From Acrasis kona (taxonomy: Eukaryota > Heterolobosea > Eutetramitea > Acrasida > Acrasidae): a DNA stretch of 58,410 bases. The notes below the pieces were generated by a model. It made no database searches, was not told the origin of the DNA, and was given only the letters and a program-made list of their open reading frames with translations. The stretch spans positions 1 to 58,410 of the forward strand of contig JAOPGA020001073.1 of NCBI GenBank assembly GCA_026419775.2, in the 5' to 3' direction. Of this stretch, positions 32,919-42,942 are shown piece by piece. Both the position numbers and the translations under genes were made by a program. Within the stretch, counting starts at the first letter, position 1; each line of letters opens with the position of its first letter.

Positions 32919-35210
32919 TTAAAAATCAGCAGCTGAAGGATTGAATTTCGACAACGCTCTCCTGCGAACATGCGCTATTCTAATCATTTGATTCACCCTG
33001 GACAACTCCTGACACTCCACTTCACGTTCAATCCAATCCCTCATTGTCTTTTCGGCAACATCCTCCGACTGTTCGACCATTTGTTCAAACATCTTTGGAC
33101 TCTTTCTAAACATTTCAGCAAGTACCGATTCTCTAGAAATGTAAGCAAGCGACTCTTCTTTTTCTGCACACTTTTTCCATTCTTCATGATCAATTCTCTT
33201 TACTTTGATCGGCTGTCCCTTTTTATTTTTTAATCTTCTGAATTGATATTCTAACAAATCAGGATCTCTACCCATCATTCTCTCATTGATTCTAAAATTT
33301 TGAAATGCCATTTCAGCTTCTCTTCTTCTTTCGTGCATGTCGTTGGTATACTTTTCTGCCATTTTGTTATGTTCCTTCAAGTAGTTTTCATCAAATACTT
33401 CATCTTCTTCTTCTTCTACTACTACTTGTTCTCCCTCTTGTTCATGATGATTTGTTTTACTCCTTTTTAGAGCAGACGACGATGACGAAGAAGCAATCTC
33501 TTTTTGCTTGATGCCTGCTGATTCTGTTCGATCCTGCAAGTACTCCACCGATACATCCGCCATGACTTCCATGGTTCGATTGATGTAATCAAAAGTGGCA
33601 CTTTCGTGTGGTCTGGAGAACAATGGGAACTGATCTTCATTTTTCAAGTAAATGATAAAAGATGTAAAATCAAATTTTCTCGACATGTAAATGCTTGCTT
33701 CTCTCAAATTCCTCAAAAAGTTTAATTTTTGATGAGGAGCAGCGGTGTTGCGGCTGTGAATATCGACCTGGCTGCATCCGAGGGTGGATGTAATTTGGGT
33801 GCACATGCTTTTGCATTGTGATTCGATTTCTAAAAGTGCTTTCGATAGTGTTCTGCATCTGGCGATGCGATCGCCTCCCAAAAAATCAAAAAAATGTAAA
33901 AGTAAATTTTCTTCTCCTTGGAAGAAATCCCACTTGATGGAGATGTTACCGGTCTTGTTGTCCACGCTGAATTTATCGGTAATGATGAAGGTGAGCGATT
34001 CGAGATCGGCCTTGTAGTTGATGGCTTGTTTTGCTTTCGATAAATCTCTCAGGCAGGTCAATACGTTTTCGTTGGTAATGTTTGATGTCGTCGAATCTTC
34101 TTCGATGGTCTTCCAAGTTAATTCGTGAAGGTTGAGTTCCCTCCTGACCTTTTCTTTTAATTCTTCTAATTGTATTGCTCTTCTTCTTGTGCTGCTTTTG
34201 GCCTTTTCAATCTCTTGCATTGAAGAATCAATGAAAGCGTTGAAGTTGACCACTGTGAAATTCCAAGGAACACGAATGTAATTGTTGAATGCAAACCCTG
34301 TTTGTTCTTTTCCAATCATGATGGGTATGTGCGACCACTTGGAATGATGTAGCGACTCCATGTTTTGTCTGAAACTTTCCACAGCGAATAATGTTTGTTG
34401 AGGTTTGAGTCCATTGTCAAAGTAGATCATCTTGTCGGCCACTAATTGTTCGATAGTTGGTAATGATTTCCTCCAGTCTCCCACTTTTATTTTTTCTAAA
34501 TTCTCATCTCCTTGTAAATTCATCTCTAGTGCCAGTCTCATTTGTTCGGTTAGACTTTTCGGTTTGAATGACATGTCTTGTTTGGATGTTTGCTTTGAAG
34601 CGGCTGTGGTGTTGAATGGTGTCTCTGGTTGTATGCCTGCTTGCTTGAACAACGACAAGATGCAATCGTCTACTCTTTGTGTGACGACGAGCACGCTCTT
34701 GTTGGATCCATCGATGGAAAAGTTTCTGTTCGGCAATGCAAAGGCACAATCTATTCTGGTGAGTTGATCTTCATAAAGCATGCCCGGGGTATCCGATTCA
34801 TCTGGTTTGCAGAAGAATGTAAAAGTCATGCTCAAGGATGGTGGTTGATCCACTGTCATTGTTTCGTTTTCCTTGAGTAGCTTTCTTTGCTTTGGAATTT
34901 TTGAGTATTTTTCTGACCACGATAGCAAGGAATTCAAGTCCTGAAATGATTTTTGATTCGTTCGCTGAATTTCGGGGAGCTGTGTATAAAAATCAGGATG
35001 CACTTTCAAAAAGAATTTTCTCAAAGACTGTCTATATAAATCCGATACATTGCCTTGAACATTTTCCTCCTCCTGTCTGTAAATGATGCTTTTGTGAAAA
35101 TGTCGGCCTTGCGTTGGTTTCAATATGCTGATGCGTGTGTTTGGTCTGATTTTACGGGCATTACTAGCGACTAAATGCGTCAATGTCCTCACCAAGTTAA
35201 CCCTCAACAT
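32919..35210 (-). CDS. TCAIM-like mitochondrial protein (DUF4460/DUF4461)
   Basis: Single frame of 763 residues. The N-terminus (MLRVNLVRTLTHLVASNARK) is Arg-rich and fits mitochondrial import. LRKFFLKVHPDFYTQLPEIQ, then NEKSFQDLN-like spacing, is the J-domain-like DUF4460 module of TCAIM. LSMTFTFFCKPDES continues that module. A DUF4461-type region follows around residues 230-520, and a charged, partly coiled tail with an EEEDEVFDE stretch ends it. Human TCAIM is mitochondrial and affects the respiratory and metabolic state; the molecular role is unclear. This protein is longer than human TCAIM because of the tail. Confidence 0.75.
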   Translation of the reverse strand: MLRVNLVRTLTHLVASNARKIRPNTRISILKPTQGRHFHKSIIYRQEEENVQGNVSDLYRQSLRKFFLKVHPDFYTQLPEIQRTNQKSFQDLNSLLSWSEKYSKIPKQRKLLKENETMTVDQPPSLSMTFTFFCKPDESDTPGMLYEDQLTRIDCAFALPNRNFSIDGSNKSVLVVTQRVDDCILSLFKQAGIQPETPFNTTAASKQTSKQDMSFKPKSLTEQMRLALEMNLQGDENLEKIKVGDWRKSLPTIEQLVADKMIYFDNGLKPQQTLFAVESFRQNMESLHHSKWSHIPIMIGKEQTGFAFNNYIRVPWNFTVVNFNAFIDSSMQEIEKAKSSTRRRAIQLEELKEKVRRELNLHELTWKTIEEDSTTSNITNENVLTCLRDLSKAKQAINYKADLESLTFIITDKFSVDNKTGNISIKWDFFQGEENLLLHFFDFLGGDRIARCRTLSKALLEIESQCKSMCTQITSTLGCSQVDIHSRNTAAPHQKLNFLRNLREASIYMSRKFDFTSFIIYLKNEDQFPLFSRPHESATFDYINRTMEVMADVSVEYLQDRTESAGIKQKEIASSSSSSALKRSKTNHHEQEGEQVVVEEEEDEVFDENYLKEHNKMAEKYTNDMHERRREAEMAFQNFRINERMMGRDPDLLEYQFRRLKNKKGQPIKVKRIDHEEWKKCAEKEESLAYISRESVLAEMFRKSPKMFEQMVEQSEDVAEKTMRDWIEREVECQELSRVNQMIRIAHVRRRALSKFNPSAADF

Positions 35211-35629
35211 TCAATTATCACAAAAATAAAAAGAGGTATTTACAAAATTTCACAAACCTCTGTTTATTTTACACAACAAAGGTCCAGCCACATTTCTGTA
35301 GATTTTGACAATGGTATTGTATTCTGCTCGCTTGCATCTCTTCTATTAAACTATGAGAAATCTATTAGCACTTGGACAAATAGGGTATAACCACAAAAGG
35401 TGCATTAATAAGTTGACTGTGATATCTGAATGTGGAATGAGGTGACCCGCATTATTCATTTCACCTCCATTATTCATGTGTCACGAGTATTGTGTGAATG
35501 GTATCATAAGTGTCATAAATGTTACTTTATTGTATGGCTGTTGTTTGTACTAGTTTACGATGGATCATGTTGTGGTTACTATATGTAGGGAAGTTTAGGA
35601 GGTTTAAGTCATTTCTAAACGGTATTGTA
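35211..35629. other. intergenic region
   Basis: About 420 bp of AT-rich DNA upstream of the TCAIM-like gene. I see no coding frame or RNA gene. Confidence 0.45.
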
Positions 35630-35992
35630 TTAGTTTAAGATCTCTTGTATTGTTATCGATTTCCTGACTCTCTTGGTTTGTTCGTTATTAGGGTTGTTTG
35701 TTATTACTTTAGCACTTGTAGAGAATATGTCTTCTACATTTTTGACGTTTATGTTTGGTGATACATTTTCTTGAACGGCTCTTCTTTGTTGTTTGACGGT
35801 CGCTTCAGCTTTCTGTGGCTCTCGAACGTTAGTTTGTTCTGTATTCGATGAAGATGAAGACGCATTAGTCTGTGGTTTAACTCGCCAATCAGAATAAAGT
35901 TCAATAGCTCCCTGCTCCTTCCACTTCTTCCTTGCCTTCTCTGATTTGTAGATAGAAAAGGTGTACTCTTTCTCCTCTGTGCCAGCCTTCAT
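35630..35992 (-). CDS. small hypothetical protein, 120 aa
   Basis: Begins MKAGTEEKEYTFSIYKSEKA and is basic and Ser/Asn-rich, ending RVRKSITIQEILN. The composition suggests a disordered regulatory or nuclear protein. There is no recognisable domain and no signal peptide. A further exon upstream is possible. The 280 bp beyond its start hold nothing I can identify. Confidence 0.4.
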   Translation of the reverse strand: MKAGTEEKEYTFSIYKSEKARKKWKEQGAIELYSDWRVKPQTNASSSSSNTEQTNVREPQKAEATVKQQRRAVQENVSPNINVKNVEDIFSTSAKVITNNPNNEQTKRVRKSITIQEILN

Positions 35993-36274
35993 AAGACCGT
36001 GCCTTGTCTTAATTAGATTTTTTTACCAAAATGAAAACATGCGGATTCATAGGATAAAATAGATTCTAGTTCTAACTAAAGGAGAAAAGTCTAACGTTAG
36101 GATTTACATTACAAAAGAATCGCTTTCTTTGCACCTTTTTAGGCAATTTTTATATACAAAATAAATGTGACTTTGAATAGAGTGAATAAATATTTCTATT
36201 ATTGATTGCAGCAACTATCCTATTATGTGTGTTAAAAAGTTGAATTTCAAATTATCGGCCACGTCCTCCTCCAA

Positions 36275-36640
36275 ATGCTAGCAATCGGAGGCAAAAGAAA
36301 CTGTTAGTTTTAAAAAGAGGAGATTATGAACTGTTTAATTCATTAACGTGGTATCTATTGTACAGGGGACAGCAAATCCGTTTAATCGACTAACAACTCA
36401 ACAACAGCAGTCGAAATACCTCACTTATCTGTATATCCTTCTCTTGAACTTGACTACTTTAAGGACTATTCTTCATTACCTTTTTTTTATGGAGATTCCG
36501 CAACAGTTTTTGGTCAAAATGTCTTAATTGGTGATTGTAATAAAAAGAGTGTTATTAATTTTGGTAAGAGAATCATGCTTCGCAGACGAATAAGCTCATG
36601 TAGGACTCCTCAGCAAGTGGAAAGATGCGCCTATGAGTAG
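36275..36640 (+). CDS. possible small spliced gene, 86 aa
   Basis: Joining 36275-36302 to 36408-36640 gives whole codons and a protein-like product: MLAIGGKRNS, then VEIPHLSVYPSLELDYFKDY, GDSATVFGQNV, ISSCRTPQQVERCAYE, TAG. The 105-nt intron is longer than usual and contains other acceptor-like AGs, so the first exon is doubtful. The exon 2 frame is the better-supported part. No family is recognised. Confidence 0.35.
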
Positions 36641-36660
36641 TAAAATTAGATGTAGTTTTC

Positions 36661-37263
36661 CTAATCCACTCGGCGAATATTCAATGTTAGTTTTAATAGT
36701 GCTGGACATTGAATCGTTTGATCCATGAGTTGATGTTGTTTCTTAGTGATGACGCACAGGAAAACAAATCCATCTTGGGATCGTCTTATAAAATTCAGCA
36801 CCTTCATAAGCTCTGTTATGGTCATAAGAAGTGTGTCGGAAACAACGTTATTTGAGGAGAATTCGTCGACCAACGCAATTGGGAATGTCCTGCCTCCAAT
36901 ACTCCACACCTCAATATCCGTTGGATTTTTGATCAAGGTCATACTCTCTTGTTCAATACACCATCCTTTCCCAACTGCAGTATCTTGCTCTGCTCTGAAT
37001 GTATACAGTACTGTCCAATCGATTCCAAAAGTACATCAGGATCTCGGTTGTAAGCAGTGTTCGCGTCCATTTTTAATGTGGGTAGCGCTTTTTGTTATCA
37101 TGATTTACGTTCTTGATATGAGCTTGTTATCATCCGAATCCATGTCTTCGCTGCTGTAACTCATCCCCTCTTGATTTACATCATCCTGTATTCTTTTCTT
37201 TTGAGAGGGTAGGACGTCTATTGTACGTAAGGTAAAAGGAATGAACATCAATGTCATGTGCAT
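36661..37263 (-). CDS. hypothetical protein, 162 aa (2 exons)
   Basis: Exons 37263-37109 and 36994-36661 sum to 163 codons across a 114-nt intron. The second exon carries the better-looking globular sequence: VGKGWCIEQESMTLIKNPTD, then GGRTFPIALVDEF and LLMTITELMKVLNFI. The first is acidic (SSEDMDSDDNK). The family is unknown. It ends 20 bp from the convergent small gene. The long intron makes the join provisional. Confidence 0.45.
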
Positions 37264-37753
37264 GCAAAATGTTCGAATATATTTGCCCAAAGGATGTTTT
37301 GTTTTTAATACTTGTCGAAAACGGAGAATGGAATCCCATCATAAACACAAATAAAGAAGAATTATATTTGCTTCTTTCAAGTTGATATCTTGATAATGCA
37401 TTATTGATGTATTGATTATGTCTTGATTGCTGCCCTGATCTTCACTATCTGCTTCTTCACCACATCTTATGTTTAGAACTTATTTTACAAAAAAGTTCGA
37501 TATCAAATCAACCACAAGAACAATATCCACCAAAAGATGGAAGAAATTTCCAACATCCAAAGAACAAGACTACCATGATTTCAAGCAGTGCTGGAAAGAG
37601 GAAGGTAAAGCCAATAGTCCCAAGTTTTACAGGACAACATCTTCTACCTTTTTGGCAAGGAGTTTAAGAACCGAGATGATTTAATCGTAGCCTTACGAGT
37701 GGAGGCATCATATCAAGGAGACCAACAACAAAATTGGTGTTTAGAATTACAAT
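37264..37753. other. unresolved coding-like patches
   Basis: On the plus strand, FDIKSTTRTISTKRWKKF, then DNIFYLFGKEFKNRDDL and QNWCLELQFIGSQLFGEV (stop about 37781), read like protein. I cannot join them: the only intron that keeps frame would be 28 nt, shorter than any other here. It may be a degraded gene or a gene with base errors. Its last codons overlap the 3' end of the next gene on the other strand. Confidence 0.25.
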
Positions 37754-38686
37754 TTATTGGGAGCCAACTTTTCGGCGAGGTTTAGCCTTTGATGCTAGTC
37801 TTCTATTTTTTGGTGGTGCAGGTTTGCGTGGCAAATTTTTAGAATAACGTGCTTTTTCAATGCTTGAAATCTTCTCTCCAAATTTTATAAAATTTGATTT
37901 GATTCCATCAATGTACTTATTTAAGTTGCTCGGTGCTATAACATCTGGATTTACTTCTCTGAACTTGTCGAGCTTCTTCTTTGCATTAACTATACTGCTA
38001 TGGAATTTGTCCTTGATCATGTAATATGCCTCCCTCATGTAGTCGAGTTTCTCTTTGTCGCTTATTTTTAAAATTCCTTCACTTTCATAAGTTCCATCTT
38101 CATCCCATGGATCGTTGATAGCAAAGTCAACTATCATCAAAGCAGGAGTTTGTGGTTGTTCTTGTTTGAGTCCAAAATTACCGAAGTTATCAGTTACATC
38201 GGATAGGGCCAGTATTAGAGAAATAGCTTTTGCTTTGCTCTTCAAAATGATCTTCATCTTTTCGTCCTTCAAGCTTTTGTACTCAGTGAACTTTGCATCT
38301 TCTGTACCAATGTAGAGGCATTTATCCCAGTAGACAAAGTGCTCTTTTGGGGCCACACCGAGCAAGTGTAATAGAGTATACGCGAAAAACTCTTTTTCGT
38401 CAGGTATCTTTTCCATACTCTGGGAAGGCGTCTTGATGTAGTACTTTACGGGAGGACGTATTTGTTTTGTAGCAATGACTTTGTTAGCGTTCTTGCTTTC
38501 AATGATGTTCTTTTCTACTCGTACTTGAATGTTGGATTCACCTCGTTGTAGATACTTTGTGGAAACTTCTGTGAGCTTTTTGATGTTATCACATCTTTCC
38601 CCATACTCGTGCGGACTCATCACTGATAGAGCTGCACTAAATAGTGCACATAAAATCAGTGCAGTGGGCACCTGAGATATGAACAT
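37754..38686 (-). CDS. secreted protein with kinase-fold-like motifs
   Basis: 310 residues with a signal peptide (MFISQVPTALILCALFSAALS). KEFFAYTLLHLLGVAPKEHF, then LYIGTEDAKF, recalls the N-lobe-like region of atypical kinases. ILALSDVTDNFGNFG and ALMIVDFAIND have the spacing of a catalytic loop (D-x-x-x-D-N) followed by a metal-binding D-F. The tail is strongly basic (KPAPPKNRRLASKAKPRRK). A secreted or phagosomal atypical kinase or pseudokinase is possible but rests on pattern alone. No introns. Confidence 0.5.
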   Translation of the reverse strand: MFISQVPTALILCALFSAALSVMSPHEYGERCDNIKKLTEVSTKYLQRGESNIQVRVEKNIIESKNANKVIATKQIRPPVKYYIKTPSQSMEKIPDEKEFFAYTLLHLLGVAPKEHFVYWDKCLYIGTEDAKFTEYKSLKDEKMKIILKSKAKAISLILALSDVTDNFGNFGLKQEQPQTPALMIVDFAINDPWDEDGTYESEGILKISDKEKLDYMREAYYMIKDKFHSSIVNAKKKLDKFREVNPDVIAPSNLNKYIDGIKSNFIKFGEKISSIEKARYSKNLPRKPAPPKNRRLASKAKPRRKVGSQ

Positions 38687-38821
38687 TTTCTGGTTTGTAC
38701 AAAAAAATTGATTGACATGTCATCATGTCAGTTCGTTGAACTTTTACTAAAAAAGATCTAATACAATTATACAAACTTATTATATAATTATCAAAGTCAC
38801 GTGCAACATTATTGTCGTCGT

Positions 38822-38906
38822 GGGATAATGGTCTAGTTTTATATGACATTGGTATGATTTCCGCTTTGGGTGCGGAAGGTTGTGGGTTCGATTCCCGCTT
38901 GTCCCC
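38822..38906 (+). tRNA. tRNA-Pro(UGG), second copy, 13-nt D-loop insertion
   Basis: The same cloverleaf as the gene at 32720-32804, base for base in acceptor, D, anticodon, variable and T regions. The insertion between AGT and GGT is TTTATATGACATT (38838-38850), differing at four of thirteen positions. A T5 run follows discriminator C. The two genes lie 6 kb apart in opposite orientation. Confidence 0.95.
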
Positions 38907-38939
38907 GTTTTTAACTATCTCACAGAAATAAATTGGAAA

Positions 38940-39206
38940 GCAAGTGCAGCAATCTATCAACCTCAACCTTTGAGTGCTCATGTCCTGATCGATTCGTTGT
39001 GGGTTCTTTTTCTTTTTGTATGGTAAATTATTGGTCCTTTGCCATTTGGGAATAACCAATTCCTTATTGTATTCTAGAGGCCTTTTTAAGACGCACCACA
39101 CTTCAAATTCTTCACATTTATGTTGATAGTGATTATCGCTTGGTGATCCAGATGAGGATGATTGATGGTTGACCTGGTGAGTTTGTTGTAAGTTTTGGTT
39201 GACCAT
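38940..39206 (-). CDS. possible small gene, N-terminal part
   Basis: From ATG at 39206 the frame reads MVNQNLQQTHQVNHQSSSSG, then CEEFEVWCVLKRPLEYNKEL and IPKWQRTNNLPYKKKKNPQ, which looks like a real protein. Further down, the frame runs straight through the tRNA-Pro gene on the other strand, so its true end or a splice donor must lie before about 38940. Where it stops is unknown. The 240 bp to the MFS gene (39207-39446) show nothing certain. Confidence 0.35.
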
Positions 39207-39446
39207 GGCTGGGAGGAAAAGATACTACAAAGTCGGAAGATGGTATTAGTAATTTAAGCGAAGGAAGAGAAGCAGTTTCTATAAAATTTGATTCAAATCT
39301 ACAAACGAAAATTCAATTTAATTGTACAAGAAATTAATTCAAGGATGACAGAATACTCTTTGGCCATTATGTTACATTGTGGAGGGCAGCAAGAAGCAAA
39401 GTTTAAGGAATCATCTTCGAATCAATTTTTGAATAAAATGCATTCT

Positions 39447-41297
39447 CTACATATCATTCGGCACAATTTTGTTATTATTCACAGATGCAGGCACAGGTTC
39501 TATAATGGACTCCACAGATTTGCTAATCATTTGATCATACTGTCGTGCCTTGAAGAAAACGAACAGCAGGATGTAGAGTACTACGGATGCTAATGATAGT
39601 CCCAAGATGCAATACATAAAGGAGTCGACTCCAACGCTTTCGAGCATGTTAGTAATGAAAACGGGAAGAACCATTCCACCAATTGAACTACCGAGCATGA
39701 CCATACTTGTCATCTGCCCGGTCATCTTAAGACCCATATATGTGGTGGGTAGAGAAACGGTAGCAGGGTATACACTTCCAAATGAGAAGCCCAAAATTGA
39801 TGTACACACACTAAAGACATTTATGTTATTCATGAATACAATCATGCAAGTCAACGATCCTATAATACCGAAGAAATCAAAAATAATTATTGTTCTTGAG
39901 TTAAGTTTGGTTGCTGCGAAGATTGCAACAAGTCTTCCGATTGTAAAACTCAACCAAAATAACGAATTAAGGAGAGCAGCACCTGAATCATCCATCAAAC
40001 CCTTTTTTGTTACGTACGTGGACACGAGTGCAGAGAAGAAGCTTTCGGCATAGACGAATAGAGTCATGAATAACAACGCACATCCGACGTAGCTCGCAAT
40101 GTCTTTCCTGTCAAATTTAGAACGGATCTTCTGAGCCGGCGATCTTATTTCCTCGCTTTGGACAATATCTCGAGGAGTGCTGCTTACATCTGGAGTAGCC
40201 GGAGTCTCTACGCTTGTGACCTCGATCATCTCGTATGATTTTACCTCCACAACCTCCACGTTAGACGCATCCATGTCGGGTGAGATGGCAAGTAGTACGC
40301 ATATCACCACCGCCACGACCACCATGATCAAGTAGCTCACCGTCAAATAATCCCACATGTTGGGTGACAGTCCTCCGCCCATGACGTTACTCACGGCAGT
40401 TAGGATCAAAGGTGCCGTAATTGCCCCCACTCCGAATGTAAAGTGTAGTAGTTGTAGGAATGTTCCGGTGCTCTCCTTCCACAAGTATCCGATGAGGGTA
40501 TTCGCGAACAGGTTAATGTAGCTTGACGCACAACCTGCGATTCCGTTAAGTATCAAAGCAGTCGGTAGATTGACGCTCAAAGCGCACCCTCCCATCAAAC
40601 TTAATGCGCTAATCATGATGCATCCAATGATTGAAACTTTTCTTCCAAAGGATGAGGAGAACCTGTCCATGATCTTGCCGGCAAACGCTCCGGTAACTGC
40701 TCCTCCGATGCCTCTCACGGTGAACAACCAACCAGAGTTTGATATGTCAGTACCGGTTCTCTGAACTGTCATGTTTAGACTGGGTCCCATCATGCAGAAG
40801 ACCGCTCCGTAGAATACGAACATACAGCATAGGATCCCGGTTAACGCAAGCTTGCGCTTCGGTAAATCCCTGACTGCATCCCTTATGGTCCTCCTGTTCT
40901 TCTTGTGCAGTTGGGCCTCCCACACAGCATGTCCGACGGGCGTAGTAGTGTTTGCTGTGGATGGTGTAATGGGCTCAACAGCCGTGTGAAAGGTGTTGAC
41001 GTCATCAAAGCCTGATGCGTAACTCTTCGAAGTGGTTAGCTCTTCCTCGTGGAGGTCCATGGGTAGTTTTGTTATTCTCTCATCATGAGTCTCAGCAGCG
41101 GTTGGGGCCAAAGCGGTAGTGATTTTGAGTGTAGGCTTCTCCTTTCGCATGTTTTTTTTGTGTTGGGTAGTAAAAATCTTCTCAAAAAATTTTATTATCA
41201 ACCACCAACGAACAGTTGTGTCCAAAACAGGTTCGTTTTTCCATTGGTATTTCAGGCGGCAATGAGCTTTCAGCAATTTGACCAGGTCAATTTTCAT
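39447..41297 (-). CDS. MFS sugar transporter, MFSD4/NaGLT1-like
   Basis: 616 residues from the first Met. A start at residue 50 (MRKEKPTLK, 41150) is more likely, since the first 49 residues look non-coding. Twelve membrane helices occur in two blocks of six, separated by an acidic cytosolic loop (about 330-400). LLHFTFGVGAITAPLI in helix 5 is typical of the fucose/glucose branch (MFSD4, NaGLT1). FGRKVSI after helix 2 is the MFS loop motif. It is probably a sugar or organic-solute carrier in plasma or vacuolar membrane; the substrate is not predictable. Confidence 0.8.
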   Translation of the reverse strand: MKIDLVKLLKAHCRLKYQWKNEPVLDTTVRWWLIIKFFEKIFTTQHKKNMRKEKPTLKITTALAPTAAETHDERITKLPMDLHEEELTTSKSYASGFDDVNTFHTAVEPITPSTANTTTPVGHAVWEAQLHKKNRRTIRDAVRDLPKRKLALTGILCCMFVFYGAVFCMMGPSLNMTVQRTGTDISNSGWLFTVRGIGGAVTGAFAGKIMDRFSSSFGRKVSIIGCIMISALSLMGGCALSVNLPTALILNGIAGCASSYINLFANTLIGYLWKESTGTFLQLLHFTFGVGAITAPLILTAVSNVMGGGLSPNMWDYLTVSYLIMVVVAVVICVLLAISPDMDASNVEVVEVKSYEMIEVTSVETPATPDVSSTPRDIVQSEEIRSPAQKIRSKFDRKDIASYVGCALLFMTLFVYAESFFSALVSTYVTKKGLMDDSGAALLNSLFWLSFTIGRLVAIFAATKLNSRTIIIFDFFGIIGSLTCMIVFMNNINVFSVCTSILGFSFGSVYPATVSLPTTYMGLKMTGQMTSMVMLGSSIGGMVLPVFITNMLESVGVDSFMYCILGLSLASVVLYILLFVFFKARQYDQMISKSVESIIEPVPASVNNNKIVPNDM

Positions 41298-42046
41298 TTA
41301 GGAAAATTTCGATTTTTATTTTGAAATGGATTTTAACAAATATGGTAAAGTCCTTCCTTCATATTGATTCTCTTATAATAACATCTTTTAATGTGATTCA
41401 AAAGCGTGACCCTCATTATTATATGGTGTGGGAAGATGTAGACCATAGATGATTATAATAAAAGAGCGCAACATTTTTCGGTTGGCGTCCTCATTTTGTT
41501 GCAACGCTGTGAAGTGATCTAAACTATACTCATCACGAATCTGGCCGCCTGAACCTGTTGATAACTACCTGCCATGCTTAGAAGTCTCAATTAAGCATTT
41601 AAATGCAAGTCCAAGCCAAAAACAAAAGACACAGAGCGCTTCTCACCTAAGACGTGGGGATTTAGGCTGTAGGGAAACATATGTCAAGATCCATCCATAT
41701 GGCTGCCAATAAGGCAGTTCCAATAAAGCCATGTTGTTTAGATGACCCACAAGCACTAACTTTAAAAACTATACCAACCACGATTGATTATAAATCCATT
41801 CTTTTACATTGGGGTAATACAATCCGCCTCCTACTACAAAGTATGCCTTATTATGAATTGTTACATGCATGAGAAACAATATCAGTGTCGGGTTGAGGGN
41901 TTTGGCGAGGGTCTTTCTTGGGATAGTCCGGTCAATATCCCTGTCTTTAGTTGATATTAGTATGATGAATTACTCATAGTCTTCTTGTGTATTTTGTTTT
42001 CTTCTGATATGGACGGTATCAATTCGTTTACAATCACATACAAAAC
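41298..42046. other. intergenic region with one ambiguous base
   Basis: About 750 bp between the MFS gene and the Tc1-like element, with an n at 41900. A 63-codon frame near 41681-41872 is not convincing. I see nothing else. Confidence 0.4.
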
Positions 42047-42178
42047 TATTGTCGATTGCAAAAAAGCATGACCCATTTTTTCATTAAATTTGCACCCAAT
42101 ATAGAAGTTGCAAATTATTAATAATTTTTAAAAAAAAATTGAACTGCAATTGACTTGAAACCAATCAAAAAGTAAAAA

Positions 42179-42355
42179 ATGTCCTCAAACCAATCAAAGA
42201 GCAGAGTCGATCTTGTGGCGAAGTTCTCTAAGCTCCTACGCCAATTTGCGACAGGAAGGTATTTTATGTCCGACGTTGACATTAATCTGGCAAAGATGTA
42301 CGACGCATTCAAAGAATGGTGTAAAGACACCTACAACATGCATGAACTTCTTTAA
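42179..42355 (+). CDS. 58-aa ORF inside the Tc1-like element
   Basis: MSSNQSKSRVDLVAKFSKLL, then FATGRYFMSDVDINLAKMYD and FKEWCKDTYNMHELL. The composition is that of a compact helical protein, not a chance frame. It does not resemble any transposase part I know. It may be captured host sequence or an accessory protein of the element. Confidence 0.4.
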   Translation: MSSNQSKSRVDLVAKFSKLLRQFATGRYFMSDVDINLAKMYDAFKEWCKDTYNMHELL

Positions 42356-42447
42356 CTCTGGAGCGTGGCACACACATGGTGACCAAATTATGAGGAGACG
42401 AGAACATCCAACATTACCCCAATCAACATTACCCCAATCAAGCGCCC

Positions 42448-42810
42448 CTATGAATCCACTCCAGTTCGAACAGCCTCTAATATAACACCTGTTTCTTGGA
42501 ACAGAATATTAATTATCTCAGAGATTGAACGTAATGGATTTTCCAAAGTAAGAATTTCAATAAAGTTTATCAAGTGGGGGTTTGTTTTTATTGTTTGTTG
42601 TGTTAAACGTCCACGTTTTGGTGCTTCTTCGTTGTAGAAGTATCGGTCTAGATATCGCTTAACTGTTCTTTTATGGACCCTTAACTTCTTTGCTATTTTA
42701 CTAGGTTTCATTAGTTCTAGTCTACTAAGAACTATCTCACGTTGCATTTCTTCTGGTAATGCTTTACCATTACTATACACTCTACCGTGCGAGTTTGTGT
42801 TGAAGGTCAT
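42448..42810 (-). pseudogene. Tc1-like transposase N-terminal fragment
   Basis: From MTFNTNSHGRV the frame reads LPEEMQREIVLSRLELMKPS, then IAKKLRVHKRTVKRYLDRYF, a paired-type helix-turn-helix followed by a GRLTQQT linker and a second helical domain (NPLRSISEIINILFQETGV). The DDE catalytic domain is absent, so the fragment can bind DNA at most. Confidence 0.75.
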
Positions 42811-42942
42811 TTTTGTGTCCTTACAATAAAAATTGCAATGTAATTGGGGAGTAATTTTTTTTGGGGGGTAATATTGAATGAATATTGCTTTATTTAGACT
42901 TTTGTTCAAAATTTAGGGTCATGCTTTTTTGCAATCGACAAT

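Noticed and set aside
37469-37781. A spliced gene from the coding-like patches on the plus strand
   Set aside because: The only frame-keeping intron is 28 nt, shorter than any other here; left as unresolved.
38637-38939. Extension of the frame starting at 39206 through the tRNA-Pro gene
   Set aside because: It would translate the antisense of a tRNA; the gene, if real, must end or splice before it.
41681-41872. 63-residue frame upstream of the Tc1-like element
   Set aside because: No motif, no partner exon, and composition no better than chance.
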